Assembly (NCBI RefSeq): GCF_020921035.1
Contig: NC_063155.1
Location: 29,939,294 to 30,003,293 of the forward strand
Direction of reading: 5' to 3'
Origin: Rhodamnia argentea
Lineage: Eukaryota; Streptophyta; Magnoliopsida; Myrtales; Myrtaceae
DNA length: 64,000 nucleotides
Shown: piece after piece, positions 36,043-47,300 of the stretch
Layout of the letters: each line of letters starts with the position of its first letter
Position numbering within the stretch: position 1 is the stretch's first letter
Made by a program: the position numbers and the translations under genes
Notes under the pieces: generated by a model
Told to the model about the DNA's origin: nothing
The model's database searches: none
The model's input: the letters and a program-made list of their open reading frames with translations, nothing else

Positions 36043-37965
36043 TTATAATGCACAAGACAAGTCACTTCGTCTGTCACTCCGCCCATCATCTCGTTGATCT
36101 TCACCTTCAACCCAACTATATCCAAATGGCTTGACCAATTTTTGTCCTTCCATCACCTTCCTCACTCTTACAGCATCATGCCATCTGCCTGCTTTCGCAT
36201 ATATATTTGCCAACGTAACATAATGTCCAGCATGGTCAGGTTCCAAGCGGATCAATGCTTCTGCGGCCAGGCAAGCAACATCAACATTGTGATAAGCTTG
36301 ACAAGCCGCAAGTAAAGCCCCCCAAGTACGCTTGTCAGGAAGAGAAGGCATTTTCCTAATAAGCTCCACAGCGTCCTCAAGCTGCCCAGCACGTGCTAGC
36401 ATATCAACAACACAAGCAAAATGCTCCAATGTGGGAGTGAGGCCGAAGCTCGGCATGCTGTTGAAAAGTCGAAGCCCCTCATTTACAAGGCCCGAGTGAC
36501 TGCAAGCAGACAGTGCAGAAGTAAACGTCACAGAATTGGGCAGAAAGCCAGAAACTTTCATCTCTTGCAACAGCTGGAGAGCAGCTTCACCATGCCCGTG
36601 CATACCAAAACCTCCAATAAGTGAGTTCCAAGAAATAAGGTCTTTGGTCCCCATGTTCGAAAAGATAGAAGTAGCGGATTGGATGCATCCCCGTTTGGAG
36701 TACATGTGTATAAGTGCATTCCACACAATTACACCAGAGAGAGACCTGTTTTTCTGGATGTAGGCATGAATCTGCTTTCCCATGGTTAAGTCACACACTG
36801 GCAGAAGAGTAGATAGAGTTATTTGATCGAATGCGATTCCCAGGTTTAGCATCTCGATGAAACAATCAATTGCTGAGTTTCCATATCCCAGGTCAACAAA
36901 ACCGAGAATCATTGCATTCCAAGTGACGAAATCGGATTTGTCCATCTGTTTAAATACGCTCCTTGCCTCTTGGATTTTCCCGCATTTTGCATACATTGTC
37001 AACAGGGCAGCGCCGGCTGAGTTGTAAAATAAACTCCTCGATTCTGTTTTGATCCCATGGGCGTGAATTTCCTTACCAATTACAAGAGCCCCGATATGAC
37101 GGCACGATGTTAGAGCACTTGACAGAGTCCTGACGTCAGGGTAAACCTTGCCCGTGTTTACCATATCCAGAAAAACCTCCAGGGAGGTCTTATGCTTACC
37201 AATCTTTGTATAACCCGAAATCAAAGTGGTCCATGAAATGATGTTAGGCTCTTTGATTTGTCTCAATACATTCCTAGCCTCATCAAAAAGCCCCATCTGG
37301 CAATAAGCATCCATCACCAAATTCCAAGTCACAATATCAGGGCCTAGACCATCCAATCTCATGACTGGAAGCAACTCAACGGCCGAACTATGCAACCCAT
37401 TCCAAATATACCCCGAAATCATGGAATTCCACGACAGCAAATCCCTGCCACACATTTGATCGAACACCTGCCTCGCGCACTCGACATCCCCACATTTGCC
37501 GTACATGTCGATCAAGGAATTGCAAACCTGCACATTCGATTCACATGCGCACACAATCACATCTTTGTGCACGAATGCACCCACCTCCGAGCATCCCAAT
37601 TGAGCGCAAGCCCTCAAGATCTTTGGAAACACATAGCCGTCAGGCACAACACCCTTGAGTTTCATTTCGCAGTAAGTGCCCAAACAATCTCCGAACATCC
37701 CATTCCTCGAACAGTAAGCCAGAATGGCAGTCCAAGCAAACACATTGGGTCGCAACAACTTGCGGAAGAGCTTCTTGGCCGATGCGAAATCGTCCAAATC
37801 CGCATATGACTGCGTCAACTTGGTGGCGACAAATGGATCGACGTGGAGGCCGTGCTGGACGATCCGCTGATGCACTTGCTTGCATTGGGCGAGTGATCCG
37901 GAATCGCAACAGAGTTGAAGAAGGTTGTTGGCCTGCAGTGGAGAGAAGGACTGCCATATTCTCAT
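36043..37965 (-). CDS. PLS-class pentatricopeptide repeat protein, intronless
   Basis: Predicted 640-residue organellar RNA-binding protein encoded in one uninterrupted exon, as usual for plant PPR genes. Tandem ~35-residue repeats cover most of it, seen as recurring words such as VCNSLIDMYGKCGDVECARQ, LLSWNSMISGYIWNG, IISWTTLISGYTKIGK, LLTMYAKCGKIQEARSVF, VTWNAMILGF and LISWNSLIGGFGMHGHGEAA. The C-terminal part, from about residue 535 (LPDKRTWGALLAACQAYHNV to GYSWVE), is the E/E+ type motif of the PLS class. There is no DYW domain; the protein ends ~25 residues after GYSWVE in a charged tail. PLS proteins usually act in C-to-U editing or processing of chloroplast or mitochondrial transcripts; the target here is unknown. 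I saw no obvious transit peptide rich in Ser/Arg, but the first 60 residues could serve. Confidence 0.93.
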   Translation of the reverse strand: MRIWQSFSPLQANNLLQLCCDSGSLAQCKQVHQRIVQHGLHVDPFVATKLTQSYADLDDFASAKKLFRKLLRPNVFAWTAILAYCSRNGMFGDCLGTYCEMKLKGVVPDGYVFPKILRACAQLGCSEVGAFVHKDVIVCACESNVQVCNSLIDMYGKCGDVECARQVFDQMCGRDLLSWNSMISGYIWNGLHSSAVELLPVMRLDGLGPDIVTWNLVMDAYCQMGLFDEARNVLRQIKEPNIISWTTLISGYTKIGKHKTSLEVFLDMVNTGKVYPDVRTLSSALTSCRHIGALVIGKEIHAHGIKTESRSLFYNSAGAALLTMYAKCGKIQEARSVFKQMDKSDFVTWNAMILGFVDLGYGNSAIDCFIEMLNLGIAFDQITLSTLLPVCDLTMGKQIHAYIQKNRSLSGVIVWNALIHMYSKRGCIQSATSIFSNMGTKDLISWNSLIGGFGMHGHGEAALQLLQEMKVSGFLPNSVTFTSALSACSHSGLVNEGLRLFNSMPSFGLTPTLEHFACVVDMLARAGQLEDAVELIRKMPSLPDKRTWGALLAACQAYHNVDVACLAAEALIRLEPDHAGHYVTLANIYAKAGRWHDAVRVRKVMEGQKLVKPFGYSWVEGEDQRDDGRSDRRSDLSCAL

Positions 37966-38066
37966 TTCATTTGTGCCTTTGCCAACGAGAGACCGAGGCT
38001 GGAGCTGGACTAACGGAAAACGAAGAGTCTCCTGAATTTTATCTAATCCTGGATTGACAGCTACGT

Positions 38067-38584
38067 CAATAAAGACAACTTTTCGACAAAAAAAAAAATA
38101 GTAAAGACAATTTTTTTTTTTTTTTGGTCCAAGTATAAAGACAACTTCACTGTGTGAAGAAATTCACTCGGTTTATAACTAGAACAGAATATCCTTAAAC
38201 TATTTTGTCTGAACTATAGAACATAGAATTCAGAGATATTCCTTGGAATAAAGGGAAAAAAAATATTTTCTCTCAATTTTGAAGGTAATAGTATGAAAGG
38301 TAGACTCCAAGTCATATGACTACGCCAAGTAAGGTCGTATAGTAGCATCCTGCATTTGGGATGAATTATCGAAGTTTCGATTCCTTATTCTTCGACCTGT
38401 GCTTCACATATTGTCTTTAAACCGATTTGTCGGTTACGTATCCTCGATTCAAAGATACTATGCAAAGACAATTTTTAGATTAAAAAAAAGTAAAAACAAC
38501 TTTTTTTTGGAGGGGAGGGGGGGCCTAAGTATAAAGACAACTTCACTGTGTGAAGAAATTCACTCGGTATATAACTAGAATAGA
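38067..38584 (+). repeat. Direct repeats of a TAAAGACAACTT word with A/T-runs
   Basis: TAAAGACAACTT or close variants occur near 38069, 38102, 38136 and 38530, separated by A11, T15-GGTCC and other short pieces. The ~60 bases at about 38131-38190, containing CTTCACTGTGTGAAGAAATT, recur with few differences at about 38525-38584. The longer repeat contains a small palindrome (TTCACTGTGTGAA). Confidence 0.7.
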
Positions 38585-39604
38585 AATAAATGTTAAAAAG
38601 AAGTTGTAGCTATTGAAATTTTAAATTTTTCCATTTTCTATAATTGTGTATACAGTTAAAAATATTTATTTTTAAGAAGATGGGTTTATTAAAAATATCG
38701 TTTTTGAAGATGGGTAATGTTAACTTTTTATTGTTAATGTTGTCACTCTTGGATTGGATATCCATTTACCATAATATGAACAAAATTTGGCATTCAATCG
38801 TACTGGTGTTGCTTCTATACATGCGTGATAAGCATAGTTATTAGATTAAGCATTTTCCTAACATTCAAGAATCTTATGAGTTCGCAGTGCTATACGTTGG
38901 TACGACTACGAACGAACAGAGGACAGAATTGTGGAAAGAAAAAAAACGTACATTTCCGAATTGAGGAGTCACCCCTTGCTCTTGTTTCAGAATCTTAACA
39001 CGTTACAAGCTATTGGCCATGAGCTTCGCCAGCATGTGCCGTTCAGTTCAATAAAGCACTTAGTCAAATATTTCCCCGTTGTGGGTGTCTCGCAACGCTT
39101 CAGGACTTACCGATGGACGGCATTGCCCGATCGGTGATCGTGACCTCGACGTTTCAGGCGAATACGTTGGCGGTGGTGGGAACTCTGAACTGATAAGCTC
39201 TCTTACAGATCCTATGTAGATCAGTTGACTGGGAAGTATGTGCACTTATTAGTGAGGCTATTGATCTGATGAAGCCTCTCTCGGATATTCAGCTGCAGAC
39301 TGGATTGCAAAAGCCCACGGAAGAAAAGCCTTGCCCACAAATTGGATTTTCACTCCCCCACAAGCCTTATGAAATTTACTTTGTTCTGAAGTAAAATCTT
39401 TTTTTACCAAAAAAAGTAATTTAGGTCTTATCAAACTTTATCTAATTGAATGAAAATATTTTTTTACCACAAAAAAAAAAATTGTCAATACGGGAACGGA
39501 TCACACAATGAAAAGATTCCCAAACATCCATGAAAGATGGAAAATGGTTGTTTTAGAGTTCAATTTATGCATTCGTTATTTCATTAGTTCTAATCTTACA
39601 TAAG

Positions 39605-40226
39605 ATTACTATTGACAAAAAGTACCAAAAAAGTCATAAACCAATTATATTAGTACCAATTCATTCCTAAATCTTTCGTTTGGATCAATTTAGTCCTTAA
39701 TCTTTTCATACGTGCACCAATTCGGTTCTCCCAACCAATTTAGGCTGGAAATCATTAACGTGAATGTCGACCACCCTTCGTGTCATGGTCGGCTCTAACG
39801 TTGATTTATTATATATATATTTTTTAGAAAAATTATTTTGTGCCTTCCTACATGGCGGCCCCACTGTGCCTTGCCTTGGCGATAGCAAGACCCGGTGAGA
39901 GTCGGCCTCACCACCGGCGAGGAGTACCTCGTCAATGCTTGCCCTTGCCGACCACCGACAAAAATAAAAGTGAAAGCAAAAAAGGAAAATTTTTGAAAGA
40001 AAAATATTTAAAAATTACTTTAAAATGTTAATGTTAGTGTCGATTATGCCACGTAGAATATCCGACATCCACGTCAACAATTTTCAGCCTGAATTAGCCA
40101 AATGGACTAAATTGGTATCATGTGAAAAGGTTTAGAGCTAAATTGACCCAATTGAAAAGTTTAACACTGAATTATTATCATTGCAATAAATTTATGACTT
40201 TTTTTATACTTTTCTCAGTTATTATT
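39605..40226. mobile_element. Non-autonomous terminal-inverted-repeat element (MULE/MITE-like)
   Basis: The left end (from about 39614, containing AAAAAAGTCATAAACC) is the imperfect inverted complement of the right end (to about 40217, containing TTTATGACTTTTTTT). Pairing extends ~150 bases inward, including CAATTTAG(T/C)C and TTAGGCTGGAAATC. The flanks ATTACTATT (39605-39613) and GTTATTATT (40218-40226) agree at seven of nine positions, suggesting a 9-bp target duplication as in Mutator-like elements. The GC-rich centre (39840-39960) codes for nothing I recognise and there is no transposase. Confidence 0.65.
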
Positions 40227-41346
40227 GCATAATTAAAGGCTTTATGAGAAATTTTTACCTTTGCTATTGAAATTTTCAAATTTTAGGATTATTATGCAAT
40301 TGTTTTTTTCTTTTGGTCAAATTATTACGCAATTGGTTAAATTTTATTTTGCTGCACGCTATGTAATTTTTTAATATTTTCAATTTTTCGGGACGACCGA
40401 TGCTTTGAAGCTTTCAGCCAAAAGGAAAAACAAAAATCTCAACAATGAGATCATATCTGCTATGATGATCTTTATCTATAGAATAATAATATCATTTGAC
40501 TATTAATTTGGACCGTCGAGAAAGTTACTGAATGTATCGTGACAGTACCGACTAAGAAATTCGCATGAAATGGCCACCTGAGTACAAAGGTCACTTGGTG
40601 GTTGTTACAGGGCGATAACCACCCCCCGCCAATCACCGTCACGCATCGGCTGTTAAGCAATCCAATAGCCACTGCAAGTCCGCCACCATCCCTGCGATGA
40701 TCATTGAATAATCACAGAAGACGGTTTGGCACCGACCATTGGACCATGCCATAATAATTTTTGCCACTAAGCCACCATCAACATCCAGATTTATCTTCTC
40801 AGAAGTCATCACACCAGACCACCATCAATACGCCATTATTGAGTAACTTCAAACCACGTGATAAATTAGTGCCTTGGGACAAAGGTGGGAAATGTCTAAA
40901 ACCCAAATCGTCTTCGAGAAATAATTGCAGTTCACGGGCACACGCATGCCTGTCTAGTCACGGAGATAACAACGAGAAGGGAAGAACTTAGTCTCCATTG
41001 TTCTTGGTAGGGAAATCATTTTGGTCCTTCCAGTCTAAAATGCAATTTCACAAGTTGGGGATTGGGGTAACTTCGAAGCCACAACAAAATGGAGGAGGAT
41101 AAAATAGGCGGAACCCTAGATCAGCGACGAGGAAAAGCCCAGGAATCATCAATAACATAAGAGATTAACCAGCAACAGACAAATTGACAACCCTCCATCC
41201 AATCCGCTATTCGGAAAGCAAAATTACACTGTACATAGCTTGTGTTCTTCTTAAGCCTTTCCCAGGCAAATGTGGGCGGGTTGAAGATGAAAGATCTGAC
41301 CTTCAATAATTCAAGCATCGCACAGAGGATCAAGATGAACCTTGCA

Positions 41347-44300
41347 TTACTCCAAGACCGCAACCTCCTGGTCGACCCTCCAATAGTTTGCGTCATTAAA
41401 CTCCTTGATCCCCTCCTCGCCCTCGTCAGACTTATCATTTTCAGGGGCCTTAGGAGTCATGTTCCTTTTCAGTGGGCCCGCCTCCCCAACTATCCCCTCC
41501 TTCAAAGCCTGCTCCATCGCCTTCTCAGTTCCTTCTAATTCCACGCCCACAAATTCCACATCCTCTTCAAACAATGAGGGTACAGCAGCAGATTTCTGAC
41601 TTGTGTCACTTCCCCCTGAACTGTCACTGGAGCCAGTACTGGCAATTGAGCCATTAGATAGTACAGGTTCTGTGCTTGAGGAGGGACTGACATCTGGCAC
41701 CACCTCAACTTGACTGGAAAATTTGTCATCTGAGTCGTCATGATCAACAAATGGATTCACACTCGAACCACCTATCTGCAAATCAGCTGAATCACCCCAT
41801 CCCACCCACTCAGCTAAAGGTCTGTCAACGAATATATCCTCACTATCAGGCATGTCAAAACGGAAGAAACTCGGGGCCGAGGGAGCACTTCCATTTGGTA
41901 AATTCGAATTTGATGTGGATGGGACATTGGGGCATTCTTTAGCCCCAGTTAAGTCTTCATCCTCTCCTACAACCACCTCGTCATCGCTGCTGCTGTTGCC
42001 GCCATTTGCAGCTCCATTCAGATTTATTTCATCCATCACCTCCATAGATGAAGCACCGACATTTGCATCATCCATTCTGTCATCTTGGAATGTGAACCAA
42101 TTGGAGTTTGTGAACAAACTACTGCACCAAATAAACAAACAGATGTAACTTTGTCATTATAGAAGAGCAATTCACAAAAAGCAGGTAACAATTGGAAACC
42201 GCTGAATTAATTAAGCAGCGTAATGAAATGTAGGCCCAGAAGAGAGATCTGCACCAAGTAAGTAGATAACCAAGAGAATTTATTCACACTTTAAATGACA
42301 ACAATTTCTTTAGCTGCATGGAATGAAGATGAAAAGCCGCCTTTAACTAATGTTATAGCCTACTTTTGAATATGTTCCCATTTTTCAAGCTTAATGCAGC
42401 AATTAAGAGGGTGTGAATGATATTAACTGCAACTTTCCTAGAGAACTAATTCCTATGTCCAGACTTCTTTTCAAATTATCACTGGAACTGAACTATTGTC
42501 GATCACGTGAAGAATTACCTCCCATGATCATCGCCAAGTCTGAGGGATGATATAACAACTTCAGCAGATTCATCATCAAAGTAAACATCCTGCATTATGA
42601 ACACCAATTCAAAATAAGGTTAAACAACACTTCCAGGGTTACCCTTGAATCAAATTATGCCAGTCTCACATTAACTCTCTAGATAATTATTATTACCTCA
42701 TCATCTCGATCAAGAGCTCCATGATCCTGCAATGAAAAAGATGAAAGTTCAGCTAAAAGGTAATAGGGCAGATGATGCAAGTTCACATAAAAAAGAAAAG
42801 CATTAAAAGTGCAAGATTACCTCTGCATCCTCATTTCCGTATATTTTGTATCTCAAAGCCTGACTTAAGTTATTTGCTAGGGCTGCTACATCATAATCTC
42901 TGTCATGCAGGTCATCTTCATCACTATCCTTCGTCCTATCATGTAATGCAGTTGGGCGGCTGCAGATGTTAAGAAAAAGTCCTTATCAGCAACAACTGAA
43001 GCACGAGAGCAATTGGCGAAAAAGTGCATGAAAATTCAATGAGGAGACAATGCTGATGGGAACTTTTGTCAATAAGAAGATGCATATCAAGATTAAGAAT
43101 TTAAAGAGTAAAGAATAATACAGACCTGTACCTCAACAGGCGACAGGAACAAGTTCATGTAACCTCGATTATGCATAATACTTTGTGTAGAAGTGTTTGA
43201 ATTCCACAATAAATTTGTCCAACAGATATAGAAAGGAATGAATGTAGTAAATATGCCATGACAGAATATTAAAAGAAAAATAGCAACCTCTTTCGATGTC
43301 AAGTCTAAAATTCACTTAAACCCCAGATTTCAGATAAAATACAACCAACAAAGTGATTGGCAAGCCACTGATATGGTGACAAATTCTCTACCAATGCAGA
43401 TTGAAATTCATACGAGAACTTACCCGCATGCCCAGCGGAAGACATTTTCGACTGCGTTACGCTCCTGAAGAACATTAGCTTGCCACTCACTCCATTCACT
43501 ATTTTCCTAAAGTAAACATTGTAAAAAAAGTGTCAGCAGAGATCGTGAAACCTATGCAACAGGACTATCTGCAAAAGTCCTCGGTGATTAATATCTTGAA
43601 CATCTCTTTTTCCCTATAAAGCAAAACCAAAGGCAACCACGAACCCCAAACATTCCCCCATCCAAGCTACCATTTATTGAATTAAAAGATCACAATGTTT
43701 TTTTTTTTTTTTTTGGTCAGAAAAAAAATGATTTATTGAATTAAAAAATACAATGTTAAACAGAAGACAAAATGCCATTGTAGCCATCACGTTGAAACAA
43801 AAATCTCTTCACTTAAAATAACTCAAATCAAAGCTTTTCTTCCTCTATTAACATAATTTTCATACTTTGCGCACCTATATGTGTGAGCTATTTTGCTAGG
43901 CACATAATAAGCCTTACTTCATAAATACGGAATCGGGAAATAGTTGCCCAACCAAAACAAAATTTAAGATGAGAGGAATGCAACTGCATGGCCGAATAAA
44001 AAGGATACCGATGACCTCCTAGAAGATTAAAGTATTGAGTATAGCAAATAATAACAGTAATGGTTACTGCCCAAACAGACACATAATGGAATAAGACGCA
44101 ACAAGATCCCCAGTGTAGATCAACAGCACAGGAGTAAGACAATTTCCTTACTAACATTACACATGGTGCCTTTAAATGGGGCAAGTGCGCTATCTCTCCA
44201 ATTAATAATCTCCGTATCAAAACATACAAGCAAAGCTAAACATATTTCACATAATTAAAAAACAATTTTGCAGATCATTAAAAAAATTAATTTTGCATTA

Positions 44301-47300
44301 CAAATATAGTGGACAATATTTACTACCTAGAATCCGTTACTTGAACGAAACTAGATCTTGTCGAATCATATTGAATATTTGACGATACATTCCGATAGAA
44401 AATTTATAGCATAAATTGCATACATAAATTTATGTTAGTAAAACTAATCAGGTAATATTATATGAAAAAATCTAATTAACACATGTGGGGGTACTTAAAT
44501 TTCAATTCATCCTATTAGAGGTCAATAGATAGTGGAAAAGCTAAGATTAACAATCATATGAGAACTTCGATAATGAAGTACCTTTAGAAACTAATGCAAA
44601 AAAAGCAAAAAACACCTTCCCACCTGAAGATAGTTCTGAATATGACTATTGACGCTACCATGTTGGATGAGCTTATTGGAGATCCGAGTAATGTGTCCAA
44701 GATTCCCAGCTTTAGGAGCTCGTTTTCCTGCAGCAGGTAAAGTTGGCTGCACAAGGAGCACCAAAAATCACATCTTTATGATCATAACAGATTTTCTATG
44801 GAAATTCCTGGAGTCTATGTCTTTAAACCTTCCCCTTTCATCAAACTTAATTCAGAATTAAGGTGAGTCCAGCGCGTTACAACGACGTTCCATTGCTTGT
44901 AAAATTAAGGACTCTAAGACCTTGCTCAAATAATTGACATGTCATAATCTTGCATTTGAAGCACGTCTACCTTATCATCACCACCAGAAAGAACAGGCTG
45001 TTTATCTGTTTCCAACATTTTCTTTATTAAATTGCAATCTCGAAATAAATGATCAGCCAATTCTGTGCTCTTGCTTTCAAAGCACGATGATATGATACTC
45101 TCCACGTGATGATGCAACGCATTGTTGTAAGGGTACCTGCACACAAAAATACATGTACAAGTTTTTAATGAAGATAACTCTCAAAAGAAGATCACAAAAA
45201 CTGAAGGGATTAGTCAAGAGCAATGCAGTTTCATGTGCTTAAACTGCGAAAAAGAAGAATCTTACTCAAAGAAAAGATTCAGAACCCGCAGAACAGTTCC
45301 TGAGCTAATCAATTCCTTCTCGGCAGCTTCATTGCCAGTTCTCATCAACACTGCAATGAACTCCACAATCTGCAAAAGAGGAATGGAAAGAAGAACAACC
45401 ATCACCTATCGGCTTACAGAAAATAAGATCATAAAGATCCGCAACAAATTCTCCAGCTTTCATCAACATCAATATGAAAAATAAGGTAAGTTGAACTCAG
45501 TGGTAAACAAAAAGTGCTGTAAGAACTTGCACCAACCTTTAGACGATGCTTCCCAAGCGGTGGCCTAAGTTCTCCATATGTTGTGGGCAGTACCCTCTGG
45601 TCTGATGACACGTTCAAAAGCACAAGCAAATCACCTGGAGATCAATTAATAGAAAAGTAAGAACAAAATCGCAGAGCCTCAATGTGAGAAGTGACCTGAC
45701 TATATCAGTTATTGCAGCAGAAACAAATGTAAATTGATGTACACAACTCTGCTAGCAGGTGGTTATAGGATCACACTCCAAATGAATTTCAACACCTCAA
45801 AAGGCTCAAGATTCGATTGTACGATTACAATCTTTCACCCAAGAGGCTCCTTAGCAATTTCAGAGCTTACCTATCTCCACTATACGAGGTGAGTTGCTTT
45901 TAATACGTGATGTCAGCCTATGTGACGCACATCAAAGGTGGAACAATGACTCCACTTTATCCCCTTAAAAACCTATCTCAACCAACAGAATCCTTACAGG
46001 CTTACACAGAACACGTAGAGAGCACTCTATTATAATAGGTCAAATCACGTGATCTGCAACACAGAGATGACCGGACAAAGTTTTCACTTTATACAAGCAT
46101 CAATATTGGAGCACCATAACAATTTGACAAAAATGCAAGCAACCATAGAAAAAGTTCCTCCAATGCCTCTAAGCATTTCTAAATCAACACAGAAATTTCC
46201 TTATCATAGTAAAGCATATACAACCATCTATTGAACAGAACAAAACATGCATAAACCTGTCTCATATACCTGAAACACATCAACAGCATGCTTGGGATGA
46301 AAAAAGAACAGTCTTTCAACATGTTTTGAAAATGATACCAAAGCCAAAAGTATTCAGACGTACCAAGTCTTGGAAGCATCGCATTAATAGTCTCTGCATT
46401 AACAGTTATCGGGCACTCATACATGTGTTGACTGCGGAAAGAATGAAGCAAAGAGGAAGAAACCGCTGATCTTTTTGGATCCAGCAAAGAGATGCAGACT
46501 GAAAGTGAGTGGACAAGGCCAGATATCGAAGGCGACTCTTCCAATGCATGACTAAAGACTCTCTCGACAAAGCTGCATAGATCATAACAAACATCAAAGG
46601 CCGTTTAAAAAGGTACTCCCAGAGACATCCACAATAGAAATTAAAAACCACAAAATAAAGGAAACGAGTCAATCATGATTAGACAAACCTCGCAGATGAA
46701 AGTTTTGTGGCTAAAGCTGATGGCGAATTACGAGTAATGGCACACAGTGTTTCAGCAGCATTAGCTTGAACTTCAGGAGGGCACTGATCAACATAAAGAT
46801 GAAAGATTCATTTGAATGTTACTTGGGCTCTGTTTGAAAACTGGGAAGGGATAAAAATTGATAGGTACAGATTGAAAATGGGAAGTCATTTGGATACATC
46901 CAAAAATAAAAATGCAACAATTGCCACTTACAGATGGACTCAGTTTATCAACAATCATTTCCAGCAGATTGCTCTCAGCTAACCATTGCATCACATCCAA
47001 AAAATTTGGATAGACATGGTCATCAGCACCTACCAGTCGCACCAATACCTGTTTAGAAAGGTTATTTCATTAAAAAAAGTATGAACAATAGCCACCACAA
47101 TCGAGTGAGTTTATGATTAAGTGCAACAAGGGAGAAACATCAGTTACCTCCATGATTGATGTAATTCCGATCAAATCAACAAGCTTGCGAAAAACATCCT
47201 CATGAGCCTAATAGAAGAAAATGTTACCAATATTCTCAAGAAAGTAACATTGGATGCAAAAATAAATCAACCAATTAATCGTAGTTTTAAGTTTAACAAC

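Larger units (their letters stand above)
37966..41346. other. Repeat-rich intergenic DNA between PPR and SAPS genes
   Basis: No gene found. The stretch carries direct repeats with A/T-runs (38067-38584), a terminal-inverted-repeat element (39605-40226), and short poly(T)-TTACC-poly(A) tracts near 39392-39415 and 39460-39481. The first part is the promoter of the PPR gene. The last ~250 bases before 41347 should be the 3' UTR of the SAPS gene. Confidence 0.55.

Noticed and set aside
37390..37809. Plus-strand 139-codon frame opposite the PPR gene
   Set aside because: Antisense shadow of repeated PPR codons; no independent signal.
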